From Arthrobacter wenxiniae (GTDB lineage: Bacteria; Actinomycetota; Actinomycetes; Actinomycetales; Micrococcaceae): 42,618 bases of DNA. Below the pieces are notes generated by a model. That model was not told the origin of the DNA and made no database searches. It worked only from the letters and a program-made list of their open reading frames with translations. A program made the translations under genes and the position numbers. Shown one piece after another: positions 33,300 through 42,591 of the stretch. Position 1 is the stretch's first letter. Each line of letters starts with the position of its first letter. The stretch covers positions 1-42,618 of the forward strand of contig NZ_JAAMFM010000036.1 of assembly GCF_013376105.1 (NCBI RefSeq). The letters run 5' to 3'.

Positions 33300-33724
33300 T
33301 GGGCGACGAATTCCGCCGGAACCTCCTGGGCCCCGAGCCCACGCTGCTCCCGGCCGAAGACGACCTTCAGGCGCGCCTCGCGGCGGGGGACGAGGCCGTG
33401 GACCTGGCGGCGAAGCACCCGACGTCGTCGCTGCTGTGGGCCATCCTGGCCGACGAGGCGTATGCGGAGGGCCGGACCATCGAGTCCTATGCGTATGCCC
33501 GGACCGGCTACCACCGCGGGCTGGACTCGCTGCGCCGCAACGGCTGGAAGGGAACCGGCCCTGTGCCATGGGCGCATGAAGGCAACCGCGGCTTCCTGCG
33601 CGCGCTGTACGCGCTGGGCCGGGCGGCGGGTGCCATTGGCGAAGCCGACGAGGCCGCGCGGATTGCGACGTTCCTGAACGACTCCGACCCGGCCGCGCAC
33701 GCCGCGATCGAAGCCGCACTTTAG
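33299..33724 (+). CDS. DUF3151 family protein
   Basis: A 141-residue all-helical soluble protein: FRRNLLGPEPTLLP, then DEAVDLAAKHPTSSLLWAILADEAYAEGRTIESYAYARTGYHRGLDSLRRNGWKG, then PVPWAHEGNRGFLRALYALGRAAGAIGE. This is the TPR-like pattern of DUF3151, an actinobacterial family regularly encoded between fba and purA. The GTG start overlaps the fba stop, so it is translationally coupled. Function unknown. Confidence 0.9.
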
Positions 33725-33740
33725 CCCCCGCACGAAAAAT

Positions 33741-33798
33741 GCCGCCGCTCCCGCTTTTTGCCACCGCTGTACCGGCGGCAATTTGCGGCAGCGGCGGC
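33741..33798. terminator. Hairpin between convergent DUF3151 and DUF2249 genes
   Basis: GCCGCCGCT (33741-33749) pairs with AGCGGCGGC (33790-33798). An A-run precedes it and GTTTTT follows, so it can act on both strands. An inner GCCACCGC/GCGGCA pairing is also possible. Confidence 0.75.
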
Positions 33799-33826
33799 GT
33801 TTTTGCTGGCGGCGGCTGGCTGGGGA

Positions 33827-34579
33827 TCAGTTGCGGACCATGCTCAGCTTCCAGGTGTCCGGGCCGTTCTCGACGTAGTCGACCGCGAACTTGCCGGCGG
33901 AGCGCTGCTCCAGCTGGGCGAGCAGCGGCAGCGGGTTGTGGTTGGCGATGAGCAGGATGCCCTTGCCGGAGGAAAGCCCCTCGAGGGCGCCAAAGATGGT
34001 CGCGTGGCGGATGGCATGCGGGATGACGCGCGTGTCCAGCTCGGCGAGGCCGGGCTCGTCGTGCCCGCCACAGGCGCAGCCGCCAGTGGCGGGGGCGGCC
34101 TCAGCGGGCGCCCCCGCCACACGGTCCGGAAGGATGCCGGTCAGCGTGAGCGACGGGTTTTGGGCGAGGGCAGGCAGCATCAATTCGGTGGCGTGCTCCA
34201 GGAACGCGGCCCCGGCTTCCTGCAGCCGCGCGCCTGCGTGCACCACCTGCACCGGCGCTTCCTGACCCTCCAGGTTCTTGGCGGCCTCGGCCAGCCGCGC
34301 CGTGTGGCTTGCGGCCAGCTGGGCCACTGCGGCGTCCTTGCCGGCAGCGCCGGCGAAGGCACGGGCAAAGGCGGAGGCCAGCGGCTGCAGCTCCTGCTCG
34401 GCGAACTCCACCAGCTTCGACTGGTCCTCCCCGGCCAGTTCGCCGCTGGCAGCCGTTGCCGCCGAGAGCAGGTTCCGGCCCAGCGTTGCCAGCGTTCCGC
34501 CCGCCTCGGCCAGGCGGTTTTTGGCGTCTTCCAGCGCGGCGGCCTCGACGGAGGAGGAGGCAAGGACCAGATTGTTCAC
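33827..34579 (-). CDS. DUF2249 protein with helical N-terminal domain
   Basis: A 250-residue protein in two parts. Residues 1-150 are helical and look like a degenerate hemerythrin-like (HHE) domain (SHTARLAEAAKNL, AFLEHATELMLPAL) lacking most iron ligands. A linker with CACGGH (Cys168, Cys170, His173) could bind a metal. Residues 180-250 are a DUF2249 (SirA/TusA-like) domain: LDTRVIPHAIRHATIFGALEGLSSGKGILLIANHNPLPLL. DUF2249 proteins are often found with nitrite/NO metabolism genes, and this one is divergent from such a set. GTG start with AAAGGAAA upstream. Biochemical role unknown; NO or redox handling is inferred from context. Confidence 0.82.
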   Translation of the reverse strand: MNNLVLASSSVEAAALEDAKNRLAEAGGTLATLGRNLLSAATAASGELAGEDQSKLVEFAEQELQPLASAFARAFAGAAGKDAAVAQLAASHTARLAEAAKNLEGQEAPVQVVHAGARLQEAGAAFLEHATELMLPALAQNPSLTLTGILPDRVAGAPAEAAPATGGCACGGHDEPGLAELDTRVIPHAIRHATIFGALEGLSSGKGILLIANHNPLPLLAQLEQRSAGKFAVDYVENGPDTWKLSMVRN

Positions 34580-34621
34580 GGCGACTTTCCTTTACTTGTT
34601 GGATCGAATGGAGATTGTGAG

Positions 34622-34640
34622 TTTATATTACTACAATAAA
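34622..34640. promoter_or_regulatory. Imperfect dyad over the -10 box of the nitrite/NO regulator gene
   Basis: TTTATATTA-C-TACAATAAA has 7 of 9 matching arm positions. Its right arm contains TACAAT (34632-34637), the -10 box 7 nt upstream of GTG 34645. It lies in the only AT-rich stretch of the area, between the divergent DUF2249 and regulator genes. Candidate autoregulatory operator. Confidence 0.45.
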
Positions 34641-34644
34641 TTCC

Positions 34645-35418
34645 GTGGAAAACAATATTTCGGGACTACCGCTGCGCGGGCCCAGGCCGGGCGGCACGGA
34701 GCCCGTCGCCCCGATGTCCAAGGCGCGCGCAGCGGTTCTTGAGCGCCTTCGGTCCTCGGCCGCACCGCTCACGGTGGAGTCCCTGGCGGCAGAAACCGGG
34801 CAGCACCCCAACACGGTCCGCGAACACCTGGACGCCCTGGTGGCGTCCGGCCTGGCCGGACGGACAACGGCGCCCCGCTCCGGGCGCGGCCGTCCCGCCT
34901 CCCTTTATGTCCCGGAAGCGCCCGAGTCCCGGACGGCCGGCTACGCGGCCCTGGCCGCCGCGCTGGCCCGCCACATTGCCGCGACCAGCGACGACCCCGC
35001 GGCCGCCGGCGACCTCGCCGGCCGGCAGTGGGCCCGCGTCCTGGCCGGTTTGGAGGCCGGCGCGGACCATTCCCCCGCGGAGCCGCTGCGCCACGGCATA
35101 AAGACTCATTCCGATCCGGCCCCACGCGGGTTGCCCGGTGCGGCACGCCGGCGCCAGACGCGGCTCAACGTCGCAGCCTCGCTGCGGGATGCCGGCTTCG
35201 GAATCCAGGGCAATGCCGACGCCACCGACTTCACGCTGACCACGTGCCCCATCGTGGCCGCCGCCCGCGAAAATACGGACGTGGTCTGCGCCGTTCACCT
35301 GGGCCTGGTCAAGGGCCTGCTCGAGGGAAGCGGCGTCCCGGAGGACGGCGTCGTGCTGGTGCCGTTTGCGGCGCCGGGAATGTGCACGCTCCACCTGCCG
35401 TCGGCTGCGGCCACGTGA
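34645..35418 (+). CDS. Winged-helix regulator with C-terminal cysteine cluster (COG2345/SufR-like)
   Basis: A 257-residue protein. Residues about 25-92 form an ArsR/DeoR-like winged helix (SKARAAVLERLRSSAAPLTVESLAAETGQHPNTVREHLDALVASGLAGRTT, wing SGRGRPASLY). The C-terminal half resembles the COG2345/SufR sensory domain and carries Cys201 (TTCPIV), Cys215 (VVCAVH) and Cys247 (GMCTLHL), with His218 beside them: a plausible Fe-S or metal site that NO or oxygen could alter. GTG 34645 is supported by a TACAAT box 7 nt upstream (leaderless). Its stop overlaps the next start, so it is in the nitrite-reductase operon and probably controls it. Confidence 0.82.
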   Translation: MENNISGLPLRGPRPGGTEPVAPMSKARAAVLERLRSSAAPLTVESLAAETGQHPNTVREHLDALVASGLAGRTTAPRSGRGRPASLYVPEAPESRTAGYAALAAALARHIAATSDDPAAAGDLAGRQWARVLAGLEAGADHSPAEPLRHGIKTHSDPAPRGLPGAARRRQTRLNVAASLRDAGFGIQGNADATDFTLTTCPIVAAARENTDVVCAVHLGLVKGLLEGSGVPEDGVVLVPFAAPGMCTLHLPSAAAT

Positions 35419-36596
35419 CCGCCCCGCGGCAGGACGCCCCGCGGCCGGGCGCCGCGAGGCCGGTGCCCCGGCCAGGGCAATCGAAGCCTGCCCGGGAACG
35501 GCGGATCCGGGCGTTCCTGCGCAAACCCGGCTTCCGGATGCTGTTCCTGCTTCCCGCCGGCGCCGCCCTGCTGGTCGGCCTGAACGCGGGGCTGCAGCTG
35601 CTCGGCGCCGACGCCCCCGTCAAGCTGGACCGGTTCCCGGAGATCCACGGCATGCTGCTCGTCCTGAGTTTCGTGGGCACCGTGATCGCGCTGGAACGCA
35701 CAGTGGCCTTGGGGAAGGTGGCCGGATACCTTTCCCCGGCGCTCCTGGGCGTCGCCGGCCTGTTCATGATCTCCCCGCTGCCCCTGCTGGTCGGCAAGCT
35801 GGTGCTCCTCGCCGGCACCATCGCCATGCTGCTGGTCTACGTCCCCCTGTGGCGGCGCCAGCGGGACAACGTGGTGTTGATCCAGGTTCTCGGCGGCGTG
35901 ACGGCCGTCGGGGCGGCGGCCCTGTGGCTGCGCGTGCCCAGCATTGCCGTCCTGCTCCCGTTCCTCATCAGCTTTGTGGTCCTGACCATTGCCGGCGAAC
36001 GGCTGGAGCTGGCCAGGATCGGCATCACCAGCCCACGCGCCGAGCCCATCCTGACCTCGTTGGCCTTCGCGATGACCATGGCCACCGTCGCCACGTTGCT
36101 CTGGCCCGCCGCGGGCTACCCGCTCTTTGGGCTGTCGCTGCTGGCCATGGTGGCGTGGCTGGTGGTTTTCGACGCCGCCCGCAAGACCATCCGGGGCACG
36201 GGCCTGCCGCGCTACATCGCCGCGTGCCTGCTGGCGGGCTACGGCTGGCTGGCGATTGCCGGCGTCGTACTGGCGCTGCATGACACCACACTGACCGGCG
36301 CCGCCTACGACGCCGTGCTGCATGCCGTGTTCCTGGGCTTCACCATTTCCATGATCATGGCCCACGCCCCCGTGATCCTGCCCGCCGTGCTGCGCAAGCC
36401 GTTGCCCTACACCGAACTGTTCTGGGTCCCGGCCGTGCTCCTGCACGCATCGCTGCTGCTGCGCCTGGGCCTGGGCGACGCCGCCGGAATCCAGGGCGCG
36501 TGGGTCGCCGGCGGCGTGCTGAATGTCATTTCCATCCTGCTCTTTGCCGTCATGGCGTTCTGGCAGGCCACCCATCCACCGAAAGCCACCGCGTGA
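35415..36596 (+). CDS. NnrS-like polytopic membrane protein
   Basis: A 393-residue protein. A 45-residue Pro/Arg-rich cytoplasmic N-terminus precedes about twelve hydrophobic segments. Histidine-bearing helices stand out: EIHGMLLVLSFVGTVIALER and LHAVFLGFTISMIMAHAPVILPAVL. The latter resembles the HAxxxGxxxxMIxGHAPVI-type segment of NnrS haem/copper membrane proteins, which are co-regulated with nitrite and NO reductases. GTG 35415 overlaps the regulator stop, and its own stop overlaps the nitrite reductase GTG. A role in protecting against or sensing NO is inferred from this resemblance and the operon. Confidence 0.72.
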   Translation: MTAPRQDAPRPGAARPVPRPGQSKPARERRIRAFLRKPGFRMLFLLPAGAALLVGLNAGLQLLGADAPVKLDRFPEIHGMLLVLSFVGTVIALERTVALGKVAGYLSPALLGVAGLFMISPLPLLVGKLVLLAGTIAMLLVYVPLWRRQRDNVVLIQVLGGVTAVGAAALWLRVPSIAVLLPFLISFVVLTIAGERLELARIGITSPRAEPILTSLAFAMTMATVATLLWPAAGYPLFGLSLLAMVAWLVVFDAARKTIRGTGLPRYIAACLLAGYGWLAIAGVVLALHDTTLTGAAYDAVLHAVFLGFTISMIMAHAPVILPAVLRKPLPYTELFWVPAVLLHASLLLRLGLGDAAGIQGAWVAGGVLNVISILLFAVMAFWQATHPPKATA

Positions 36597-39304
36597 ACAT
36601 CAACCTGACCCCGCCCGGGAAGCCCGCATCCCCGCAAGGTCCCGGCGGGATGAACCGGGCCGCCTGGCATCTGCGCGCGAACGCCCCCGCCGTGGCGTGG
36701 CTGGTGGCGCTGGTGGTGGTGGTCCTCATCCACCGCAACGTGCCGGACTCGGGCTGGCTCATGGTGCACCTGCTGTTCCTGGGCGCCATCACCAACTCCA
36801 TCCTCGTGTGGAGCTGGCACTTTGCCCAGGCGCTGCTGCGCGGCCCCACCCCGCGCTCCCGCGGCATGGCATGGCGGCTGGCGCTGCTCAACGTGGCCGT
36901 GCTGGCCGTGGTGGTGTCCATGATGGCCGACATCTGGCCGCTGACACTGCTGGGCAGCATCCTGGTCGGAGCCGTGGTGGCGGCGCACGCCGTGGTGCTG
37001 GGACTGCGCGCCCGCAAGGCCCTGCCCTCGCGCTTTGGCGCCACTGTCTGGTACTACGTTGCCGCCTGCCTGCTGCTGCCCGTGGGCGCCGGCGTGGGTG
37101 CAACGCTTGCCTCCGGGCTGACCGGTGAGACGCACGCGAGGCTGCTGCTGGTCCACCTGACCGTGAACGTGCTGGGCTTTGTCGGCCTGACGGTCCTTGG
37201 CACATTGATGACGCTGCTGCCCACCATGCTGCGCACCCGCGTGGCCGACGGCGCCGATTCCACGGCCCGCCACGGCATCTATCCGCTGCTGGCCGGGGTG
37301 GTCCTGACCGCCGCCGGGGCAGCCGCGGGCGTCACGTTCCTGTGCACGGTGGGGCTGCTCGTGTATCTGGGCGGCGTGGTTCATATATGCATCCCGCTGG
37401 CGAAGGCCGTGCGCGGCAAGCCGCCGGTCAGCTTTGCACCCCTGTCCGCCATCGCGGCGCTGGCGTGGCTGGCGGTCTCCCTGGTCTGGCTGGCCGGCCT
37501 GACGGCGGGTTCCGGGTCCTGGGAAAGCCTGCCCGGCGGCATCGGGTCCGTGGCGCCCGTGCTGGCGGCCGGCTTTGCCGCCCAGGTGCTCGGGGGCGCG
37601 CTCAGCTACCTGGTGCCCGTGGTCATGGGCGGCGGACCGGCCCGGGTCAGGCAGCGCACCGCCATCCTGGACAAGGCCGCCGTCTTCCGCGTGGTCCTGA
37701 CAAACCTGGCGCTGGTGGCATCCCTGCTGCCCGTGCCCAGCCTGGTCCGCGTGGGCACCACCTTCCTGGTCCTGGCGGGGCTGGCCTGGTTCCTGCCGCT
37801 GCTTGGCATGGCCGTGCTGGCGAAGCCGCCGGAAGGTTCGACGCCGGGCGCCCGGCCCGCTGCCCCGGCCGGCGGCTCCGCCGAGGGTTCCCTCCCGCGC
37901 GGGCCTGGCGGGGACGTCCCCGCCTGGAACCCGGCCCCGGGGAGAAGGTGGGGGATGGCGGCAACGGGACTGGCCGCCGTCGTACTGGTGGTGGTGGCGG
38001 GAATAGTTGCCGATCCGTCAGCCCTGCCGGGGCTCAGCCAGGCCGGCACGCAGACGGCCGTCCATGCCACGGGGCAGACCACCACTGTGGAGATGACCAT
38101 GAAGGACATGCGCTTCCACCCCTCCACGGTGGACGTGCCGGCGGGCAACAGGCTTGTCATCCACGTCACGAACGTGGACAGCATGGTGCACGACCTCGTC
38201 ACGGCCGGCGGTGCGGAGTCTGGGCGGCTGTATCCGGGGGAGAAGTCCACCGTGGATGCGGGCGTGATCGGAGCCGACATGGATGGCTGGTGCAGCATTG
38301 TGGGGCACCGGCAGCAGGGAATGGTGTTCAAGATTGTCGCCACGGGGGCGGCGCCAACGGCCAGTGACATGGCGGCCATGCCGGGCATGGACCACGGCAC
38401 GCCGGCAGCCGCAGGTCCCGGAGCCGCGCCGCGGCTGGATTTCATGAAGCAGCCGGCCGCCGGTTTCACCGCCCACAACGCCGCGATCCCGCCGCTGCCC
38501 ACCGGCACCGTGCACAACGTCACCCTGAAGGTCGCGGACCAGCTGACGGAGGTGGCACCGGGCGTGAAGCAAACCCTGTGGACCTACAACGGCACGGCCC
38601 CCGGGCCCACGCTGCGCGGCAGGATCGGCGACAAGTTCAAGGTCAAGCTCGTCAATGACGCCACGATGGGCCACTCGATCGACTTCCATGCCGGCACGCT
38701 GGCCCCCGACGTGCCCATGCGCACCGTCAATCCCGGCGAATCGCTGACCTACACGTTCACCGCCACACGCGCCGGAATTTGGATGTACCACTGCAGCACC
38801 ATGCCCATGAGCCAGCACATCGCGAACGGCATGTTCGGCGCGGTCATCATCGACCCGCCCAAGCTGCCCCCCGTGGACAAGGAGTACGTCCTTATCCAGT
38901 CCGAGCTGTACCTGGGCGCCCAGGGAGGCGTGGCGGACCTGGCCAAAATCCAGGCCGACAAGCCGGACGCCGTGGTGTTCAACGGCTACGCGAACCAGTA
39001 CGACTTCCGCCCGCTGCCCGCGAAGGTGGGCGAGAAGGTGCGCATCTGGGTGCTCGACGCCGGACCCGACCGGGCAACGTCGTTCCACGTGGTGGGGGGC
39101 CAGTTCAGCGCCGTGTGGAGCGAGGGCCGCTACCTGCTGGACGGGTCGGACCCTTCCGCCGGGTCGCAGGCGCTGGCGCTGGCCCCCGCACAGGGCGGCT
39201 TCGTGGAGCTGACGTTCCCGCAGGCCGGCAGTTACCCGTTCGTCTCGCACTACATGGTCGATGCCGAACGGGGCGCCCACGGCATGTTCAAGGTGACCGG
39301 CTGA
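36593..39304 (+). CDS. Membrane-tethered three-cupredoxin copper nitrite reductase (NirK fusion)
   Basis: A 903-residue fusion. Residues 1-440 are polytopic membrane (about ten helices, NnrS-like features such as LLFLGAITNSILVWSWHFAQ). Residues about 495-590 are a cupredoxin with a full type 1 copper set: His533, Cys567, His572, Met577. Residues about 640-903 are a two-domain NirK. Type 1 copper: His694, Cys734, His742, Met747. Type 2 copper: His699, His733, His886. Catalytic Asp697 (HSIDFH) and His832 (SFHVVGG). Every residue needed to reduce nitrite to NO is visible. The copper domains should face outside, fed by electrons through the extra cupredoxin and perhaps the membrane part. The start is GTG 36593, overlapping the upstream stop. 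Last gene of the operon. Confidence 0.88.
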   Translation: MNINLTPPGKPASPQGPGGMNRAAWHLRANAPAVAWLVALVVVVLIHRNVPDSGWLMVHLLFLGAITNSILVWSWHFAQALLRGPTPRSRGMAWRLALLNVAVLAVVVSMMADIWPLTLLGSILVGAVVAAHAVVLGLRARKALPSRFGATVWYYVAACLLLPVGAGVGATLASGLTGETHARLLLVHLTVNVLGFVGLTVLGTLMTLLPTMLRTRVADGADSTARHGIYPLLAGVVLTAAGAAAGVTFLCTVGLLVYLGGVVHICIPLAKAVRGKPPVSFAPLSAIAALAWLAVSLVWLAGLTAGSGSWESLPGGIGSVAPVLAAGFAAQVLGGALSYLVPVVMGGGPARVRQRTAILDKAAVFRVVLTNLALVASLLPVPSLVRVGTTFLVLAGLAWFLPLLGMAVLAKPPEGSTPGARPAAPAGGSAEGSLPRGPGGDVPAWNPAPGRRWGMAATGLAAVVLVVVAGIVADPSALPGLSQAGTQTAVHATGQTTTVEMTMKDMRFHPSTVDVPAGNRLVIHVTNVDSMVHDLVTAGGAESGRLYPGEKSTVDAGVIGADMDGWCSIVGHRQQGMVFKIVATGAAPTASDMAAMPGMDHGTPAAAGPGAAPRLDFMKQPAAGFTAHNAAIPPLPTGTVHNVTLKVADQLTEVAPGVKQTLWTYNGTAPGPTLRGRIGDKFKVKLVNDATMGHSIDFHAGTLAPDVPMRTVNPGESLTYTFTATRAGIWMYHCSTMPMSQHIANGMFGAVIIDPPKLPPVDKEYVLIQSELYLGAQGGVADLAKIQADKPDAVVFNGYANQYDFRPLPAKVGEKVRIWVLDAGPDRATSFHVVGGQFSAVWSEGRYLLDGSDPSAGSQALALAPAQGGFVELTFPQAGSYPFVSHYMVDAERGAHGMFKVTG

Positions 39305-39354
39305 GTCCTGGCCCCGGTCCCGACAGGCCCGGCGGTCGCGTGGCGATCCGGGAT

Positions 39355-39406
39355 GACGATTCGGCGAAATGAGGTCGATAAATCGGGATCATTTCGCCGA
39401 ATCGTC
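39355..39406. repeat. Perfect 18-bp inverted repeat
   Basis: GACGATTCGGCGAAATGA (39355-39372) pairs perfectly with 39389-39406 around a 16-nt loop. Lower GC than its surroundings. It lies 50 nt after the nitrite reductase stop and directly before a gene remnant, so it may be a terminator or a recombination scar. Confidence 0.9.
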
Positions 39407-39418
39407 CTCCCGGCGAAG

Positions 39419-39622
39419 GGTCACGTCAACGGCGCCACCTCGCTGGGCCGGGACTCCGCAGGGCACGCCGAAGCCCTCGCGCTGCCGGGTGCCGCCCTCT
39501 TTGACCCGTCGGGAATGAACCGGCCGTTCAGGGACTGGGTGGTGGTACCGTTGGCGTCGGCAGACCACTGGCCGTCATTGGCGGACGCCGCCTTGGCCTT
39601 CACGGAAGGCCGACTGTTCAGA
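39419..39622 (+). pseudogene. Probable C-terminal remnant of a truncated gene
   Basis: The frame reads GHVNGATSLGRDSAGHAEALALPGAALFDPSGMNRPFRDWVVVPLASADHWPSLADAALAFTEG in sequence across this span. That is a protein-like composition ending in a helix typical of a domain C-terminus, unlike shadow frames nearby. There is no start codon or ribosome-binding site in front of it (the hairpin occupies that place) and no stop codon where the domain should end. The family is not securely recognised. Best read as a decayed gene whose 5' part was lost. Confidence 0.45.
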
Positions 39623-39665
39623 CCAACGAGGCATGCAAGCCCCGGACAACGAACGTGGGACAGCG

Positions 39666-40910
39666 ATGGATGCGGATGGAACACGGGCCGGCGGGGCCAC
39701 GGTGGTCATCGCCGGTGCCGGTCCGGTGGGGCTGATGCTCGCCTGCGAACTGGCGGGCGCAGGCGTCGCATCGACAGTCCTCGAGCGTGCCGCTGAGCCC
39801 AGCGCCATGCCGAAGGGCAACGGCCTGGTCGGAGAGATCGTGACCGTCCTGGCCCGCCGGGGCCTGCTTCGCGGGCAGGGGGGCCTGCACGCATTTCCCG
39901 CGCCCCGCTACTCCTTCGGGGCCCTGCCCCTGCGCCTGAACCCGCTGCGGCCCGACGCGCTGCGAATACTGCCCATTCCGCAGCGGCGGCTCGAGCAGCT
40001 GCTCGAGGCACGGGCCCGCGCCGCGGGCGTGGACATCCGCCGCGGGCACGCCGTCACCGGATTCAGGGACGACGGCGAACGCGTGCTCGTGGAGGTTGCC
40101 TCCGCCGCAGGCAGTTACACCCTCCACGCCGGATTCCTGGCCGGGTGCGACGGCGCCCACAGCTTCGTGCGGCACCACCTCGGCATCGACTTTCCGGGCA
40201 CCACGGGCAGCCAGCTGGTGCGGATCGGCCACGTTGCCGTCCCGGCGGGCGCACTCCGCCGGACCAGGAACGCCGTCGAGCTTCCCGGCGGCCCGCGCCT
40301 GGCCCTGTTCAAACCGAACCACACGCCAACCGGTTCCTTCACCATCGCACCCCTGGCATCGCTGGACCGCGGCGCGCCGAAGGAGCTCTACATCGTCGCC
40401 TCGCAGGAGCCGCTGGGCACCCAGGAACCGGCCGCGCAAATTTCACTGGAGGAGATGGAGGCCAGCATCCTGCGTGTGCTGGGCGCCCGGCTCCCGGTCA
40501 GCGGCGGCCAGTGGCTGCGCTCCACGGTCGCCAACAGCCGCCTGGCCGCACGGTACAGGATCGGACGCGTCTTCCTCGCCGGCGACGCCGCCCACGTGTT
40601 CTCCGCGGGCGGTTCCTCGCTGAACACGGGAATGCTCGACGCCGTCGACCTCGCCTCCCGGCTGGCCCAGGTGCTGGACGGCAGTGCACCCTTCGAGACG
40701 CTGGAGGACTACCACACCGCGCGCCACGAAGCGGGCCAGCTGGCGCTGCGCCAGACCAGGGCGCAGGCCGCGTTGTCCGCGCCCGGTCCCGAGGCCGAGG
40801 CCCTCCGGCAGGTCCTCGGCGCCGCCTTTCGCAGCCGCAATCCGCACCGCTACCTGGCCACCCTGCTCATCGGCAAACCGCCCCGAGACCAGCGGGCGCG
40901 CCGCCGGTGA
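39666..40910 (+). CDS. FAD-dependent monooxygenase (PF01494 type)
   Basis: A 414-residue flavoprotein of the p-hydroxybenzoate hydroxylase/aromatic ring hydroxylase group. The FAD-binding Rossmann motif is GAGPVGLMLACELAGAGV, followed by the LERAAEP acidic end. The DG motif is GCDGAHSFVRHHLGIDF and the GD motif VFLAGDAAHVFSAGGSSLNTGMLDAVDLASRLA. No thioredoxin-like C-terminal domain and no membrane segment. It would hydroxylate an aromatic or polyketide-like compound using NAD(P)H and oxygen; the substrate is unknown. Start ATG 39666 is preferred over in-frame ATG 39633 because GGGA lies just upstream. Confidence 0.88.
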   Translation: MDADGTRAGGATVVIAGAGPVGLMLACELAGAGVASTVLERAAEPSAMPKGNGLVGEIVTVLARRGLLRGQGGLHAFPAPRYSFGALPLRLNPLRPDALRILPIPQRRLEQLLEARARAAGVDIRRGHAVTGFRDDGERVLVEVASAAGSYTLHAGFLAGCDGAHSFVRHHLGIDFPGTTGSQLVRIGHVAVPAGALRRTRNAVELPGGPRLALFKPNHTPTGSFTIAPLASLDRGAPKELYIVASQEPLGTQEPAAQISLEEMEASILRVLGARLPVSGGQWLRSTVANSRLAARYRIGRVFLAGDAAHVFSAGGSSLNTGMLDAVDLASRLAQVLDGSAPFETLEDYHTARHEAGQLALRQTRAQAALSAPGPEAEALRQVLGAAFRSRNPHRYLATLLIGKPPRDQRARRR

Positions 40911-41301
40911 TGGCTGCTGCGGAAAAACCCGGGCGGCGGATATTTGGTGTGCGGGAGCCTGACGCGGCAGCTACATGAATTGTGCCTGACGCCGGCGGCC
41001 CGCACGGCGCAGGTGGACAAGCTGCGCGGCGCCCGCGGGTTGCCCCGCGCAGTTGCTTCGGCGACTTCCGGCGGCAGCCAGGTTCCCGGCGTCGTTCATT
41101 CCATGCGTCAACGTGCGGCTGCCGCACCGTTCCGGTAAACTTGGGACGCAAGACCCCCTTTGACCGCCTGCCGGGCTGCGACCATGTTGCAGACGGCCGG
41201 CGGTTGCCAAGGGGCATTTTCGTGTCCGGACGGTGTACGGCGGAACGTTCCGCCACCCATGCAGCGGCCGGCTCAACTTTATGAGCAAGGGGGAGGATCC
41301 C
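40911..41301. other. 391-bp region before purA, no gene recognised
   Basis: Frames here are short and of shadow-like composition. A possible purA promoter is at 41136-41141. Downstream of it, about 150 nt of leader include a potential hairpin (ACCGCC...GGCGGT, about 41162-41205). I do not recognise a known riboswitch. Confidence 0.6.
41136..41141 (+). promoter_or_regulatory. Possible purA -10 box
   Basis: TAAACT preceded by a weak -35 (GTGCGG at 41113-41118, 17-nt spacer). The expected start near 41148 would give a leader of about 154 nt. Confidence 0.35.

Positions 41302-42591
<1,290 letters not shown>

Larger units (their letters stand above)
39305..39665. other. 361-bp gap without an intact gene
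   Basis: Contains the 18-bp hairpin at 39355-39406 and the truncated coding remnant at 39419-39622. No intact gene or clear promoter is seen. The monooxygenase gene that follows has only a weak ribosome-binding site (GTGGGA). Confidence 0.7.

Noticed and set aside
40944-41284. Short plus-strand frames before purA
   Set aside because: No ribosome-binding site or protein-like composition; they run across the probable purA promoter.
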